Assembly (NCBI GenBank): GCA_038496675.1
Contig: CM076650.1
Span: 11,711,967 to 11,775,966 of the forward strand
DNA length: 64,000 nt
Direction: 5' to 3'
DNA from: Rachycentron canadum
Lineage: Eukaryota > Chordata > Actinopteri > Carangiformes > Rachycentridae
Within the stretch, counting starts at the first letter, position 1, and every line of letters begins with the position of its first letter. The notes under the pieces were generated by a model that did not search any database, was not told the DNA's origin, and saw nothing but the letters and a program-made list of their open reading frames with translations. Shown here one piece after another: positions 50,301 through 63,956 of the stretch. A program made the position numbers and the translations under genes.

Positions 50301-53030
50301 AAAAAACATGAGCAGTCTCAGCAGATAAAATCAAACAAATGGACAGGATGTTAGCGACAACCCTGTAAATATTACAAATAGTTTTCATTGGAAAAACGAC
50401 CCAGCCACCACCACTTTTTTTTTTTCAGTCTGTCTGCCATGTATGTTGTTATTGCTGGAGTCGTTGCCACAAAAACACATACGCTGCCCTGGTGATGAAC
50501 ACAGATGAGAGAATGAACCAAGTAAAGTGAAGAAATATATGCAAATGACCACATCAGATGATCACGCATCTATTCCACGCACCTTTCTTTGCTATTTTCG
50601 TGGTAGTTTTCATTGACTTCCCCACAATGCTGAGTATTATCAAACACAAATACAGTCTACGATTGCACACAAATAGCTGTATGAAGGTTCATTCCTGCCG
50701 ACACAATGCAAACACACAAGCTTGAGATAAGCCATTGCACAGTCAATGAGCTATTTTCTGCTTAGACCGGGGCTTACGCTCTATCTCCTTAGCATATAAA
50801 CAACTGCTGTGTACCTCACTGTTTCCATATGCTTTACATATCCACAAGCCAAAATTTGCAAAGGGCAAAAACAATGAAATGAATGTCCCCTGTTTTTCCT
50901 TCATGAGAGAAACAGGACGCATCTGCCTAAAATGTCCTTGGCTTAAACAAACTTTCAATATTGTCAGATGCAAAGGACGGCTTTTGAGTGCAGCCCCAGT
51001 TAGATCCTCCCTCATCAGCAAACAGCTGGAGCAGACCGAAAAGGGCACACAAATCACTCACTCGCTCGGCTGATGTCAAAGGAAGCAGCAGTGCTGTTTT
51101 AAATAACAGTATGTTAAGAGAGATGCACATAAAGGGTTCTAAAGGCTCCTCTGAATGAGCCACGAGAACAAAAGGCAACTCCCATCAAAGGGCAAAGGAA
51201 TTTATCACAGGACTTTTCCACACTGCAGAGATGGTGACCAAGAAACAAACCTCTCATGCAAACAAGAGATGGTCAGCGTGTAAACCTTTTGACAAAGGAG
51301 TCAAAGCTGATCAGAATAACATAACAACTCTTTATCCATATTGCCAATTTATAGTATAGATTAGACTGTGCCTATGCATCACAGATAGTCTGCATTACAT
51401 CTGCAGTGCTTTGCTGTAGAAACAGACAGTCATGACGTTGGCTGCTTATTTTGCTCATGATATGTCTATCAGCCATATAAAAAAAACATCATGTTAACAT
51501 GTTAACAAGGTTAAAACCTTGATTTTCACTGGGAGGTATCTGTAATACTGTTTCTTTTACTTTGTTCTAGTCATCAACTTCACTGTTTCAGTAATGTGTT
51601 CATCTGAAAATAGATATACTTTGAAAATTTTGCCCAGAAGTAGGCATCAAACATGTAGCATGATAAAATAGCATATCAGAAAATAATGAGGAGTGATGTT
51701 GCACCTTATGAACAACAGTACACTAATTAGGACATATACTTTTAACTTTAAGCTTATTTTAGCTTATAACTTCAGGTTTGGTTTTTGACCAAAGTGGCAC
51801 ACACAAATGAAATAAACAATGTTATTTTAAGAAGTGCAGAAAAAGAATTTGAATACAGCTCAAATTTCTGATATCTACTGAAGCAGAGTGACACTTTTTG
51901 ACTTACTTAGCGTGCAGCTTGTGGCAATAACATGAGCCGTGACATGCTTTTGCTGTATGATTTTGACATTTATTAAATTCCCATTCTTAGGAGAAAAAAA
52001 CAGTCAAACTCCTCTTACTGCAAACCAAACCTGAAGAAACAATAATGGATCTGCGAATAAGCAGCAGCCCTCAGTGCCACTGGCCTCACATAGGTATATA
52101 ATAACTGCCTGTCATTCTCTATCTTATAGGTATATATACTCTTTATAGCTTTACAAAGTCTACATTTGCTAGCACCACAAGAACATAATTTGTTAATATT
52201 TAGAAAGGTGGTCCTATGTGGCCAAGTGCAAATGAATGTAAATGTTTTGCTTGTGGAGCATTTAGTGTTTGGACATTTCACATTCACTCACACAGCAAAT
52301 GCAGATACTTCAGGTTTTATATAAATCAAAAAGTCAAACATTCAAGAGTCTGGCTATAAACAAAGAAGACAACAGCATAGATTGTTATTTATAAAATTAA
52401 AATAAAAGTCAATGATAATTGAAGCCTCAAGTTGTGGTTTTATGATTTTAGCCATGAATGTCTGCACATACAGATGAGAAGAAGAAAGTGTTTAGAGGCG
52501 AGACGTACCTTCATTCAGCTAAGTTACCACATTGCAAATTATTTATGATTTTTTTTCCTCCCACTTTTGGAGAAAAGTTATTTGTGTGGCATTCAACCAG
52601 CAAAAGAAAGAATGTGCATACAAGATCTGGGCAGAAATAAAGGGAAAGAATGTGCATGCATGAACGTGTCTGTAAAGGTGTAAAGATTGTCTCTCTCTTT
52701 TTTTTTTGTCTTATCAAGTTATCAATAGCACAGCTGCTTTACAATATACAGTTTTTTAAGTTTCTACAAAGGATGTTCTGTCAAAGTTTGTCTAACCAGT
52801 ATCAGATTAAAAAAAAAAAAACAAACAAAAAACTCAACAATGTCAACACAACAATATCTCACATAGTTACACAAATACGTGACTACGTGTTTTTTCTCTC
52901 TTTGTATTTAGTGTGGAAGGTTAGGCTCACTCATTAAAAGCAACTACTTTGTGTGTTGGCTGAAATTCTAACTCATAAGAAAAGATATGAGAGGATATAT
53001 GTGTGCCCCCATGTATCATTCATGACTGAC

Positions 53031-53183
53031 CTCCACCAGCTTGTTGGCATGTTCACGAAACACCTGGGCGTACTCCTTGACCTCCTTCTCGTTTCCACTC
53101 TTTGCTGCTTCAATGAGCACCAACAGAGGGACGTTGGTCTCCAGGAAAGAGTCTGAGATGTGGTCCATCACCGCCTTTCTCAG
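53031..53183 (-). CDS. ctnna2: Alpha-catenin exon 1 of 5 in window (start of MII)
   Basis: This exon is 153 nt, 51 codons, frame 0 at both ends. It begins LRKAVMDHISDSFLETNV and ends FREHANKLVE, equivalent to alpha-E residues about 382-432. This is the junction from the vinculin-binding MI bundle into MII; the vinculin-binding helix itself lies in upstream exons not in the window. The acceptor on the minus strand is a long pyrimidine tract ending in CTTCTAG, and the donor is GAG|GTCAGT. The sequence matches vertebrate alpha-N-catenin as I recall it. The next residue, V, starts the following exon about 36 kb away. Identity as an alpha-catenin exon is certain; the paralogue call is slightly less so. 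Confidence 0.95.
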
Positions 53184-55278
53184 CTAGAAGACAGAGGAGG
53201 AGAGAAGGGGGAAGAGGTTGTATTATTAATAAAACTGAAGATGACTTGACTGTATTACATTTGATAATAATTACATATCAGTTAGAATTGTAATGAATAT
53301 GATTTTAGTGCCATATTGGGGTGAAAGGACATGCGACAGAGAGACAAAGCAAGTGGGAGAAAGAAAAAGAGGAAGAGAACTCTCAACGGGCAGATTGCAA
53401 ATTGCTCATAAGGCGTAATTTTTCCCATAAGGCCTTTTTACTGGGGCAGACTTTGTAACTTATATCTTTATCTTGTTTATGGAATCGTTTTGTACCAAAC
53501 TGGCAGGGGATTGGTTGTTTTATAAGACAGTGAATGGACCCTGACCTCTGTTACTCACTAGGATATCTGACGACATGCTAGAGGGAACAGTATAGGAGCA
53601 CAGCAGACAGGTTCTTTATCTTACACAAAGAGGGGATTATTCACATGAGACCAGTCGTGAGACTGACATGAATACACCACGGGGAAAACATTCCCACACA
53701 CGTAGCATCGATGCTTATTTGTTTTGAGGCAAATTTCAGTCTTGAAGCCTCCCTGAATAATTTGTAGTAAGCCTCTGCACTACAAATTTCTATTGGCTCA
53801 GTTAATTCAACTTTAAAACACTCAGTTTCTAAAGAGAGCAGTGATTCCAGTCCACATTTGATTCACACCACTTCATTAAAATGTCTTTGACATATCAACA
53901 GCACAACCAATGCAAGATTCAGAATCAAACACAATTAAGGTCTATACAAATTGTAGTAGCATAAATTGTATGCATACCCCCGTCCGGTTTAGTTATCACT
54001 TCTGCACACGTACAAATGATGGCATTAAATTGAAAAGTGTTTAATTAACAACATGGATGACAGAGATTTGTTTAACTTTTCAAACCATCTTTTATAATCA
54101 GATGTAAAGCAAACATTGTGACCATATTCCTGAATGAAAAATGTTGAAGCAGCAAGGAAGAAGGTAAAGAAGATTTATAGCTGTGAATGACAAGAGAAAA
54201 TTCATTTAATCAACAAAAAAAAAAAAAAAAAAATCACATGTAAGTCTGTCAGTCACACTTAAATAACCTGCAGCAATTACAAACTTAATTGCCAGTCCAC
54301 AGAGAGAAGAAGAACAATGGAGAATTATGGTTTCCTGAGGGCAGATAATTCACCACTATCGCCTCTGGAAAACGACTACATTTGGACAGTATTGCGGACA
54401 TGACTGGTCTGCAATTGCTGTACACAATCTGAAGCACTCTCTGTGAGTGCTCTCCTTTAACCAGAATGATATAATCCTGGATCACTGATTTGAAAGAGAT
54501 GTGTACTACGTGAATCGTGACTATTGCATCTTTTCCAACTCTGCAAAGAACGGACTTGCATCAGTGCAATTGTGTAACCTTGCTCTTCTGTCACCTGGTG
54601 TGAGGAGTGGGGAATCAGGGCAGATAGAAATCTTGCCTTTGCCAGAGCCATCCTCACACTATAGTAGTGCACTTACAGCCCAGGAGATAGATGTGGCATG
54701 AGCCGCTGTAATTATGGTACTGGGAAGAAGAATGCTTGGGGTTGTATGTAGGTATGATTAGGTCACCAGTGCTTTCATTGCTGTAAATAAGGTAATGAGG
54801 TACAATGGGACATTGCTGAGCTGCATTTTGCATGTGGGAAATAAATGTGACATACATTTATATTTCACATCAATTATAACTGAGGTGCAGCTGTAAAGGA
54901 GTTAAATATTCAAGTCAAATTTTAGATCCTTAATCAGATCATAAAAATTGCAATGACACTGATGTCTATTAAATCTTGTAACATTTTCTCTTTCACATTT
55001 CTTGTATACTTGGTGCAAAAATAGTATACCTTGACTATACAGTACAATACTATTGCGTATGTGTTGTACGGAAGTAGCATGTAGGGTCTAATTGGGACAA
55101 ATGTTTTTTGCCATTTGCTAATGGGAGGGTTGCTCCATTGCACCACATGGGCTAAGACTACAGGGCAGCATCACCTTTTTATCTCATTGAAACATACTGT
55201 CAGACTTATACTACGTCAAAAATTATAAGGACCGGGATAGAGAAAATAGAAATGTTTGTTCTGTGCTATTTCAGGTCT

Positions 55279-55280
<2 letters not shown>

Positions 55281-55316
<36 letters not shown>
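55281..55316. repeat. TA microsatellite framed by GAGA/TCTC, palindromic
   Basis: It reads GAGATATA through TA units to TATATCTC, so the array and its edges form one perfect palindrome. Confidence 0.93.
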
Positions 55317-55318
<2 letters not shown>

Positions 55319-58300
55319 ACCTGTCTATTAAAGGCATAAAATAATCCTCCCTCTGTCAACAGTAACCTGATCTCTGTTAAAATGGCTTTCACTGACTCGT
55401 TAAAAGAAACGTTCTTATAGTAACCTGTTCCTGATTTTGTATGTTATTTCCTTGTCAGACAGGGATTTGTTTGACTTTAATATCAAAATTGCTGCAGTTA
55501 AAAAGGGGCTGATTTTTAATGCATTTTTTTTTTTTTTTTTTTTTACAAATCTACTGGGCAGAAAGATTCCTGCATTGTTATTGTTGTTACTGACGGACAA
55601 ACTCTAGTTGACGGTACATACAGGCGCATATGTATAGGATACGTGTACCAGGTCTAGGTCTCAGGATACTCACGAATGCCCAACAGTGAAACTGATCCTG
55701 ACGGTGGGTTTGAGTGGAGAAATGATACAGACGAGTGATTTCTCAAGTCGCAGTCTCTCCTGCACCATCAGCATTCTAATGCCCACACACCACTCCCACA
55801 GAAATCCATCTTCAATCTTTCAGATCTCACCTCCCTCCATGCTCCACCCCCACCGTTTCTCCTCTAACACTCCCTCTGTATTTCACTAACACTTATAGGA
55901 AATAGACCTGGAATTCCAATAGATAGCAAAGGCTCTGCTCATTATAAGTTAGTGGGGCAGCTATTTGTCTCCCCAAATCGTGCAGTGCCACAATGGTTCG
56001 AGCTCTGAATGCAATGGGTTTTTGTTTTACATATTAATATGTGAGACTTTTAGAGAAATGTTACGGGTGTTGTTATTGTTTCCTGAGTTTCACTTGTGCC
56101 ATACGTTTCATTTTCCCAGAATGCCATTAGCATGCTGGCTGGCAGCATAGGCGGGGGAGATATGTTAAAAATGAAACACAGCAGTGAGCCAAGTCTGCTG
56201 TCATGATAGATACACAGACATACAGCTAGATAGCAAGATTAAAAAGTATGCTTTATGACTTAAAGTCTGTGGGCACATTTGGTCTATTTTCGTGAGCTTT
56301 AGTCTCAAATTAGAAAAATCTTAATGGTACAAGATTCTGTAAAAAATTCACAGTTTGGGTAAGGTCAGGTCTGGTTTCAACAAGAATGGCTCCATTCACA
56401 TATGAACGTCTGTGAGAATGGGGCTTGAGTTTGGGTTATTTTGTCAAACTACTGCTTCCTCAGTCAAGGATGAAGTTCTGCGCATCAGGCCCATGTCGTC
56501 GAAAAGTTTGGCATGAAAGAACTTGACCTGCAACCCAGCCCCATCAAACGCTGGATCGCTGACCACAGGCCTGGCCTTATCACTCAACATCAGCCCCCGA
56601 CCCCAAAGGTTCCAGTGATGTGCCATATAGTTAAATTGATTGGACACCTAACCGGTATTACATTACATTGTTTAGCAGTATTACAGAGACAGCTGCTAGG
56701 CTACCTGTTAGTGTGTGAATAAATAAATGAGTACATGTTTGAGATCTATAATGGACCCATTTTCATTTAACCTGTTAAAGTACACTGTCCAAACAATATG
56801 ACTGTTATGGCCCTGGTAGCTCAACTTTACAAGTATTTTGGTTTCAATCTTCACACAGCCTTGACTGATATTGTTTAAAAGGTCTGAGTTGCCTTATTCT
56901 ATCTGTGCAAATCATTTTTGTCATTTAAGTCATTCTGACGTTCTAGTTGTAAAATTTAAGGAGTCACCTTTGAAAAGAGAGCAGGGTTATGCCTGTAATC
57001 AAAAGAGTTGAAGAACAGGAGCATTTTTATGTCAGGTATATTCGTTTCTGGCTTTTGCACAAAAAGGCAAGTTTAACAGGTGCAGAAGAAAACATAAGAG
57101 GGAAATTGGAAATGATGTTGCTAAAATGGTTGCCATTAATGGCTGGTAAAAAAAAAAAAAAATTGAGACATACATGAAGTAAACCTCCTCCTTTTATCCC
57201 TCCATCGCAGCTCTTGCCCTATACGTCTTTTTACTCTTCCCTTCCAAAGAGGCAAAATAGATGGGATGTTGATAAAAAATAGATAAAATTAACAAGAAGC
57301 AAATTCCACCTGATACTGAAGTGGCTAACAAGAAGCTCTCTGAAATAATTAAGATGGTGCATACGCTTAAGAAAACTTGACAGATGAATATCTGTGTTGC
57401 TCACTGATAAGTAGAAGGGCTGTGGGATCTTCAAAGATGAGATTGGCATTAATTTGGCACATTTGCTTTTTAATGGGGGGAAATGTTTGCATTTTGTGGG
57501 ATTACACACCTGCTCTGTCACAAAAACAGATACATAAGGGAATACCTTGGAAACATTGCTATGATCAGCATGTGGCTCAAAAACAAAGAAATAGATTCAT
57601 GTTCAGAGGATTGCAAAAATACAGACAGGATTATAATGTCTATGCACATGCTTTCAGTCAAACTCTGCCTACTCGACTTGTTTATAATTCAGTGGAGTCT
57701 TTGCAAAGACTCAAAACATGAATCTGAATTTGAAAGGGAAGACTGCAGTGGATTTCTGTATGTTTACAGTTGCACTTCGGCTTCTGTTATATTTCATTTG
57801 TGAATCAGAACACATAGCGGTGGGTACCTCGGGGTCAGCACAGGAAAGTTTCTTATTAAAATGTCAAGAGCAATCACAGCATAAACGGCGAGAGTCACGG
57901 CTGAGAGGAAACAGCCTGAGCAAATCAAAAATTAAGTAACAGCTCTCATATATGATATCTAACAGGAAGCATGGGAAGATGATTAGTGGGAAGAGAGTGG
58001 AGAAATGAAAGGGGGAAAGAGGGACCGACTGATCATCAACAAACATTTGATATCTGATCCCAAAGCTTTCGTTTGAATCAAGCACCGGCCACAGGAATAC
58101 AGTTTTAGAAACAAGGAAAATGTGCCATGTGCTTATGTTCCCAAAGGAGAACTGGCACAGGCAGATACTGCTCATGACACAATGAATGCTGCATCACCTG
58201 CATCTGCTTCTGTTTTTTGTTGGTTTTTTTTTTTTGTTCTGATTTGAATAACGAGTTTCTGAATATCTGATCAAAAAATGTAACTGAGTGCATCCTTTGA

Positions 58301-58614
58301 AGTAACGTTCATTTGGAAGTAACCAAATACACTGACCAGATCCAGTGACTCCAATTCATGTCCACTACGACATTTAGCAGTTGCTCATTGTTTAAAAAAT
58401 ATCCTGTATAACAGAAAAGAGATGCCTGTTCTCATGTGTGGCGACACATACGAAAATGAAACCAAATCTGTGTTTGTAGTGGTGACAGTGATTACTATAG
58501 TACAAAAGCCAGGAATTATTATAGACAGTCTAACAACATTAGAGGTAGCAGAGGACTCACATTGTCATTAGACATCAGTGAGACAACCTGACACTCTTCT
58601 CAACCCTTCAGGCC

Positions 58615-58672
58615 TAAAAAAAAAAAAAGATAAAAAAAAAAAAAAAANATGCTAAAGAAAAAAAAAAAAAAA
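58615..58672. repeat. Interrupted poly(A) tract with one ambiguous base
   Basis: Three A-runs separated by GAT and an ATGCTAAAG piece, with an N at 58648. Assembly is uncertain here. Confidence 0.9.
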
Positions 58673-61600
58673 ATACCCAGGACAGAATCTGGTTAAAAAA
58701 AAACAACTGACTGAGAACTCATTTGAAGAGCCACCTACACTCACCCACACTGTCCCCATTGCTTTTGGTGCTTTGGTAGTTTTTACTGTAGTTGATGATC
58801 GGAGCTATAGGACAACTATTAAATCGAGAACAGACATAAAAATACAGCTATTCAGATTTTAGTGGCAGCCTGATGTACAACCTTAAAAATCACAGGAATT
58901 TTCATAATCCAGCTTTACATCAAAAACAACAAGGAGGAGAGACAGACGGAGACCGCGTAGCACTGTCGCAGCTATCACTGGCAAGAGTAGTGTCCAATAT
59001 TGGGACTAATCCCTGATACCTCTGATAAGAACCATTGAGCTGGGTAGATGTTGAGTTCTAAATATCATATATTTTGATATAAGGTGGAACATGAGTGGTC
59101 AGTCTGTAAGTCATTCAGAGTGGTTCATATCTACACAATACCACACACACTACCTAACAACCTGCTGACGGCAGCTGGTCAAGAATAACTGGTCAAACAA
59201 GGAGCCTGCCCATGAATTTGCTACTGATTTTCACTCGAGAATCAAATAATTGTATTTGGCAAAGAACTAAATTCCACCAACCGAAAACAGGAAAACAATG
59301 GACATATTGTGTCAAAGTGTCACAGCAGCAACGAAGAATTGAAAAGTGAAGACAGTTTTCTAGTGTTCAGTTAATTGTTTCCGCAAAGACTTTTTGAGTT
59401 GAGGGTTAAATAGTTTAAAGCTCATCTGTGTACAAACCTTTTCATAACATTGCTACATAAATGGGATAACTGGCTCTAGATTGTAAGGGAAATGTATCAA
59501 TTTAAAATGAGAATGGGCTATGAGCACACGGGCCACCTGTTGAAAAAGAGAATTGAGAACAAAAGCAAATACATTCATTGTAGAAAAATAATATGGTATC
59601 TTGCCTCAAGTATACACTCCTCTATTTACTTCTTTCTCACTTCATTTATTCCTTAATGGCTTATTTACAGCATGCTGTTTGTCATTCAAGTAATGTAATT
59701 CTCACAGTCACGGTATACAATCTAGGAAAAAAAAAAAAAAGAACAAAAAAAAACGGAACAACACAGTCAAGAACGTCAAAAGACTACAGCCTCATCTATG
59801 AGATATATAATTCAAAAGTTGCATTTCTCTCTTCATATTTACACTACTTATGTTCTTCTAGGTCAGTGATACATTGTGTAACCTGAAGTCTGGAGCTATA
59901 TCAGTGTTCCTGCTCTGCGAATTAGACAATTGCCTCTGACATGATATAGATGTTAGGTCTTTAAATTGTTTCACTCAAATGGGCCAGATGTGGTCCTTGA
60001 ATTTTAGATAAACGTTGCAGTGTGCTCCTGAGAAAAAAAAAATATGCCTCAGAGAGGACAAATGACCTCAAAATGCTACTTAGAATAAATCATCAGGAAA
60101 CTAAAGGTGTTCCTCGAGAAGAGCATATGTACACAAGAGTCCGCTGGATCCTAAACAGCTGGTGTATAAGCCCATGAAAAGTGACGTCCACCTATTTCTC
60201 CTTTTTGGCTTCAGTCCACACAGGACTTTCTGCTGGCTTGCTTTGATTAGTGTGTGACCTGCTGTGAGCCTGGGAACTGCTCACTCTTCGTGGCAACAAT
60301 TTCTTGTTATTTTTCTCCCTCAAGATGACATGTATATAAATTTATTTATTTATTTTTTTTTTTTTGTTTTGTTGATGAGACGAAATAAACAGAGATAAAC
60401 AGAGAGCAATGGAATCAACCAAAACATTTTTTTTTTTTTTTTTGTCCCCAGCTTCACAACTCCAAGACCTGGCATCTACCATGCTTTTTGAGTAGGGCTT
60501 TTACATCCCAACCCCGCGCCCATTCTCACTCATTGTCAATTCGGGTTTTTTCTCTCTGAATTCTAGTTGACAGCGCGTGTGTGTATGATTCTTTCTCTAA
60601 CCTTGCTTTGTTGAAATTTCATAAAGACAGATTTGAAACAGAGAGGCTCCATGTGTCAAGTGAAGTGTCATGAAAAAAAGAAAAACAGCGGGGTGACACT
60701 GCCTAAAATCATTGTGGCAGCTTCAAACATGTGTTTGTGACCGTGAAATGGAGCATAGAAAAGAAATCAAAACACATGCGGGATGCTATTCTCACCAAAT
60801 AAATGTAACAAACACCATGAAAGGCACTTTTGCTTGACTAGGAAAATATTTGAAGTGATAACATCCAGTGACGGAACACAACTTCATTAGCATGTCTTTC
60901 AATGATGGGAAAACGACAGGTCATGAGAAATTGTTTTTTTTTCCCTCTTTTCCCCCCTCTTCTATGTGCTGTGAATGCTGATCTTGCTGTCTTCCAGTGA
61001 TTCCCTGAGCTTAGCTTTCATCAGTAGTAGGCCGTCTGTCTGACTGACCTGTTTGAGTAAAGGTGAGCAGCTTCACATAGGGCTCAAGGCCAGTTCCACA
61101 AAAAAAGAAATGATTAAAGAAGTAGGGAGGGAGAGAGAACCATTAGCAAGCAGTCATATCGGTCCTCACTTGCTGCCTCTGTCTCCACCTCTTGCTCACT
61201 CATTTACTACACCTTCTTGTTAATACTTTTCTTTTTTTTTTCCCCAGGATCTTTCTGTCCACCGGCTAGTTACAGTATTCATTTCTTCCTCATTTCTGCA
61301 CCTGCTCTCACTCAACCCTTCGACCCTTCTGTATTTTTCCGACACCGCTCTTAGTTTTCGTAATGTTTATGAGTGTGAAGCTTGAATGTCACAGAATAAG
61401 GACAATGGGAATCAAATTTAGCCTGAGCAGATACAATTCCAAATGCATTATGTATGTTGCTTTACTACGTACCATATGCCAATGCTGGCATATGTGTACA
61501 TATAGAAAAACAAACTAAATTGATTCTCATGGTTCAACAGAAAATACAGGTCAGATAAAAATGTTATATTTGCTAGCAGCAACATAAATTACTTAGGGCC

Positions 61601-63953
61601 ATATGGCGTGACTCATATGGCTACAATAATATTATGGCAAACACAATGCACTGGACAACATGGCTTAAAGTAAAATACAGTAGTGAATAGGGATCTGCAT
61701 GGGTTTGTCTGGGTCTTGGGCTTATTACAAGCAAGGTCAATAGTTTGCTCAAGTACATTAAAGAATACCTCCCTGGACCAAATAAAGATTTCAATATTTT
61801 CTACACTAATACCTGTACTATGTGCATTGCATATCAAAGGAGATATGTCATGAAGCATGCTGATGAGTTGACCCTTTAATGTTGGTGATAGTGTTTATTT
61901 CAAAAAGTCAACATCTGTCAAACATTATTTATTTTTAGCATACTTTTTTTTTAAATTATTTATCATTCATTTATGCATTAATTTTTTTTATTTTTCTGAT
62001 TAAGTTTTATTTTCATCTTAGTAAATGAATAACATGTTAAATTTCAGGACATGATATCTTGTCTATGACCCTGCCCCAAGAGGGATTTAGAGAGGTAGAG
62101 GAGCTCCAATTATAGAGATGATATAGAGCAATGATGTTCTAAGCAGATGTTGCAATAAGCTGAAATAACATATCAAATGAAGTGTCAAATGGGATCAGCT
62201 GGCTAAAGAAGGTCCGGGTCTGAACACTATAATTAAATATGATCACATTCAGAGATATTTTTCACGATCTTAACATCTCTGGACATGTGCTTTCTAGTTG
62301 GATGCCGTTACTCCTGTTCATGACAAAATATATAACTGCAAGACATTAAAATATTTAACATGTATTACACATTTTTAGCATCCCTATAGTTGAAGTGCTT
62401 CACGAGGAAACATTACATTTATCTTAACACAGACTGCGATCAGTGCCAGATCATTTTGCATGTTTTCTTAGAGTCATATGGAATTTGAAACAGACCTGCT
62501 GCTAGTTTCCTGACATGATTTCTAAAATTAGCCAGAGGGAAAGAGACAGTGACAGAAATCTAATTACATCCAATAGAATTTGCTTATCAACACAAAGTGG
62601 CTTCAGGAAACACAAATGATGCCATGGGTGATGACAGGAGATAGGGAGATGCCAGGGACAGCAAAAAAAAAAAAAAAAAAGTTTCAAATGAAATAGATCT
62701 ATAGGCTCTGTGGCTGGGAACAGCGTGACTGTAAATCTTGTTATTCCAAAACAACAATTCAAACATTTCAGCATGACTATATATATATGGTAAGAGATGT
62801 CCCCCGGTTGCTCTTATTATCGCTGCAGCTGGTGAAGATGAAAGGCAGGAGAAAAAATATAAATAAGAAAAACCTCCATGACAATGGTGCAAGTTAGCAT
62901 TTTGGATTTGGAGAAAGAAAGAAAGAAAGAGAGAAAAAAATAAACAACAAAACAAACATGCACATCAAAGGATGAAAAACACAAAGCAAGAAGAATTTTG
63001 AGGACTAGTCCCAGTTGGATCTAACATCGTATGGCATCACAAAATCAGAAAAACAGGCCTACAGCCTATACGGAGAGCCTCACATTAACAGCGATGGTAA
63101 GGTGGCTATAATAGCAAGATGAGGGAGAAAGACAAAAGATGAAGCAAAGGAAAGAGTTTGAGAGAGAGAAATGGTGGTGGGGGCGGGGAGGGATTTCAGA
63201 CACACGACTGAGATGAATGAGGTAAAGCTTTACAGGCCGTGGTCGAGTATGGATCAGCTGATTGATTCATGCCACTTTTGGGGTTTCAGAGAATATGGAT
63301 GAGTGCAGGCTCTGAGGTCATTTGGTAGTCAAATGTAATGTGATTACCATGACACACCAATATATGAGTGCAATTAAAGCAGAAGTATTGGTATAGTCAG
63401 GAAAGGGACTAGAGTCAATTTCAATCAAGATCAGAGTCTAAACTATGCAGGCCCGTCGAGCCTGTGTAACTTTGACAAATTGTGTGACAGTGTTCACAGA
63501 CACAAGTGTAAAGATGTGGCAACGGATCATTTAAGAGTTGCTGATGAGAAATGACATTCAAGATAGTAAGGCTACTTTCTATAGGTGCCAATGTCAAAAC
63601 TGGTAAAGCTTCCAACATCAAAAGACAACACATGAGAGATTGGATTACTAAGGAAGCCTGAACTGTACTTGCACTCACACAAGGCCTCCGGCAACTCTTA
63701 AATACAGGAGATAAAACTGACCTTAGATGAACACAGTAGAGTCAAGGTATAAACAACAACAGTTAGCTTAGTCAGCACTAAGCAGACCTTGGACAGTATT
63801 GGTCTGAGTGTCATAGAAAAAAATGAAAAACAGAGAAAGATTGTCCAATTCAGAACCACTGGAGCATGGGAGAGGCCATATAGATAGCTTACATATGGGC
63901 CAAATGGCCATATGGTTGTTTGCATGCCCAGCAGTGTGTTTGTGTATGTGTGT

Positions 63954-63956
<3 letters not shown>

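Larger units (their letters stand above)
16649..53030 (-). other. Large intron between exons 53031-53183 and 16556-16648
   Basis: This intron is 36,382 bp, phase 0, including a 376-base gap. Walking rightwards: candidate interspersed repeat (16915-17525), CA repeats at 18080, 20631 and 23624, TG repeats at 20019 and 24022, a G-run at 26213, a compound TAGG/TAGA array at 27719, X-box-like sites near 28880 and 31628, T- and A-runs near 32020 and 33691, complex-looking non-repetitive blocks near 34730-34870, 38010-38260 and 48255-48440, a CA repeat at 37041, a gapped CA repeat at 43862 and a 30-bp tandem duplication at 47255. All open frames inside are short and lack recognisable domains. No nested LRRTM-like single-exon coding sequence is present. 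Confidence 0.85.

Noticed and set aside
56811..56860. Second tRNA-like head (TAGCTCAACTT and GGTTTCAATCT)
   Set aside because: The A-box and B-box lookalikes are only 12 nt apart, far less than in tRNA genes or SINEs, and no body or tail is visible.
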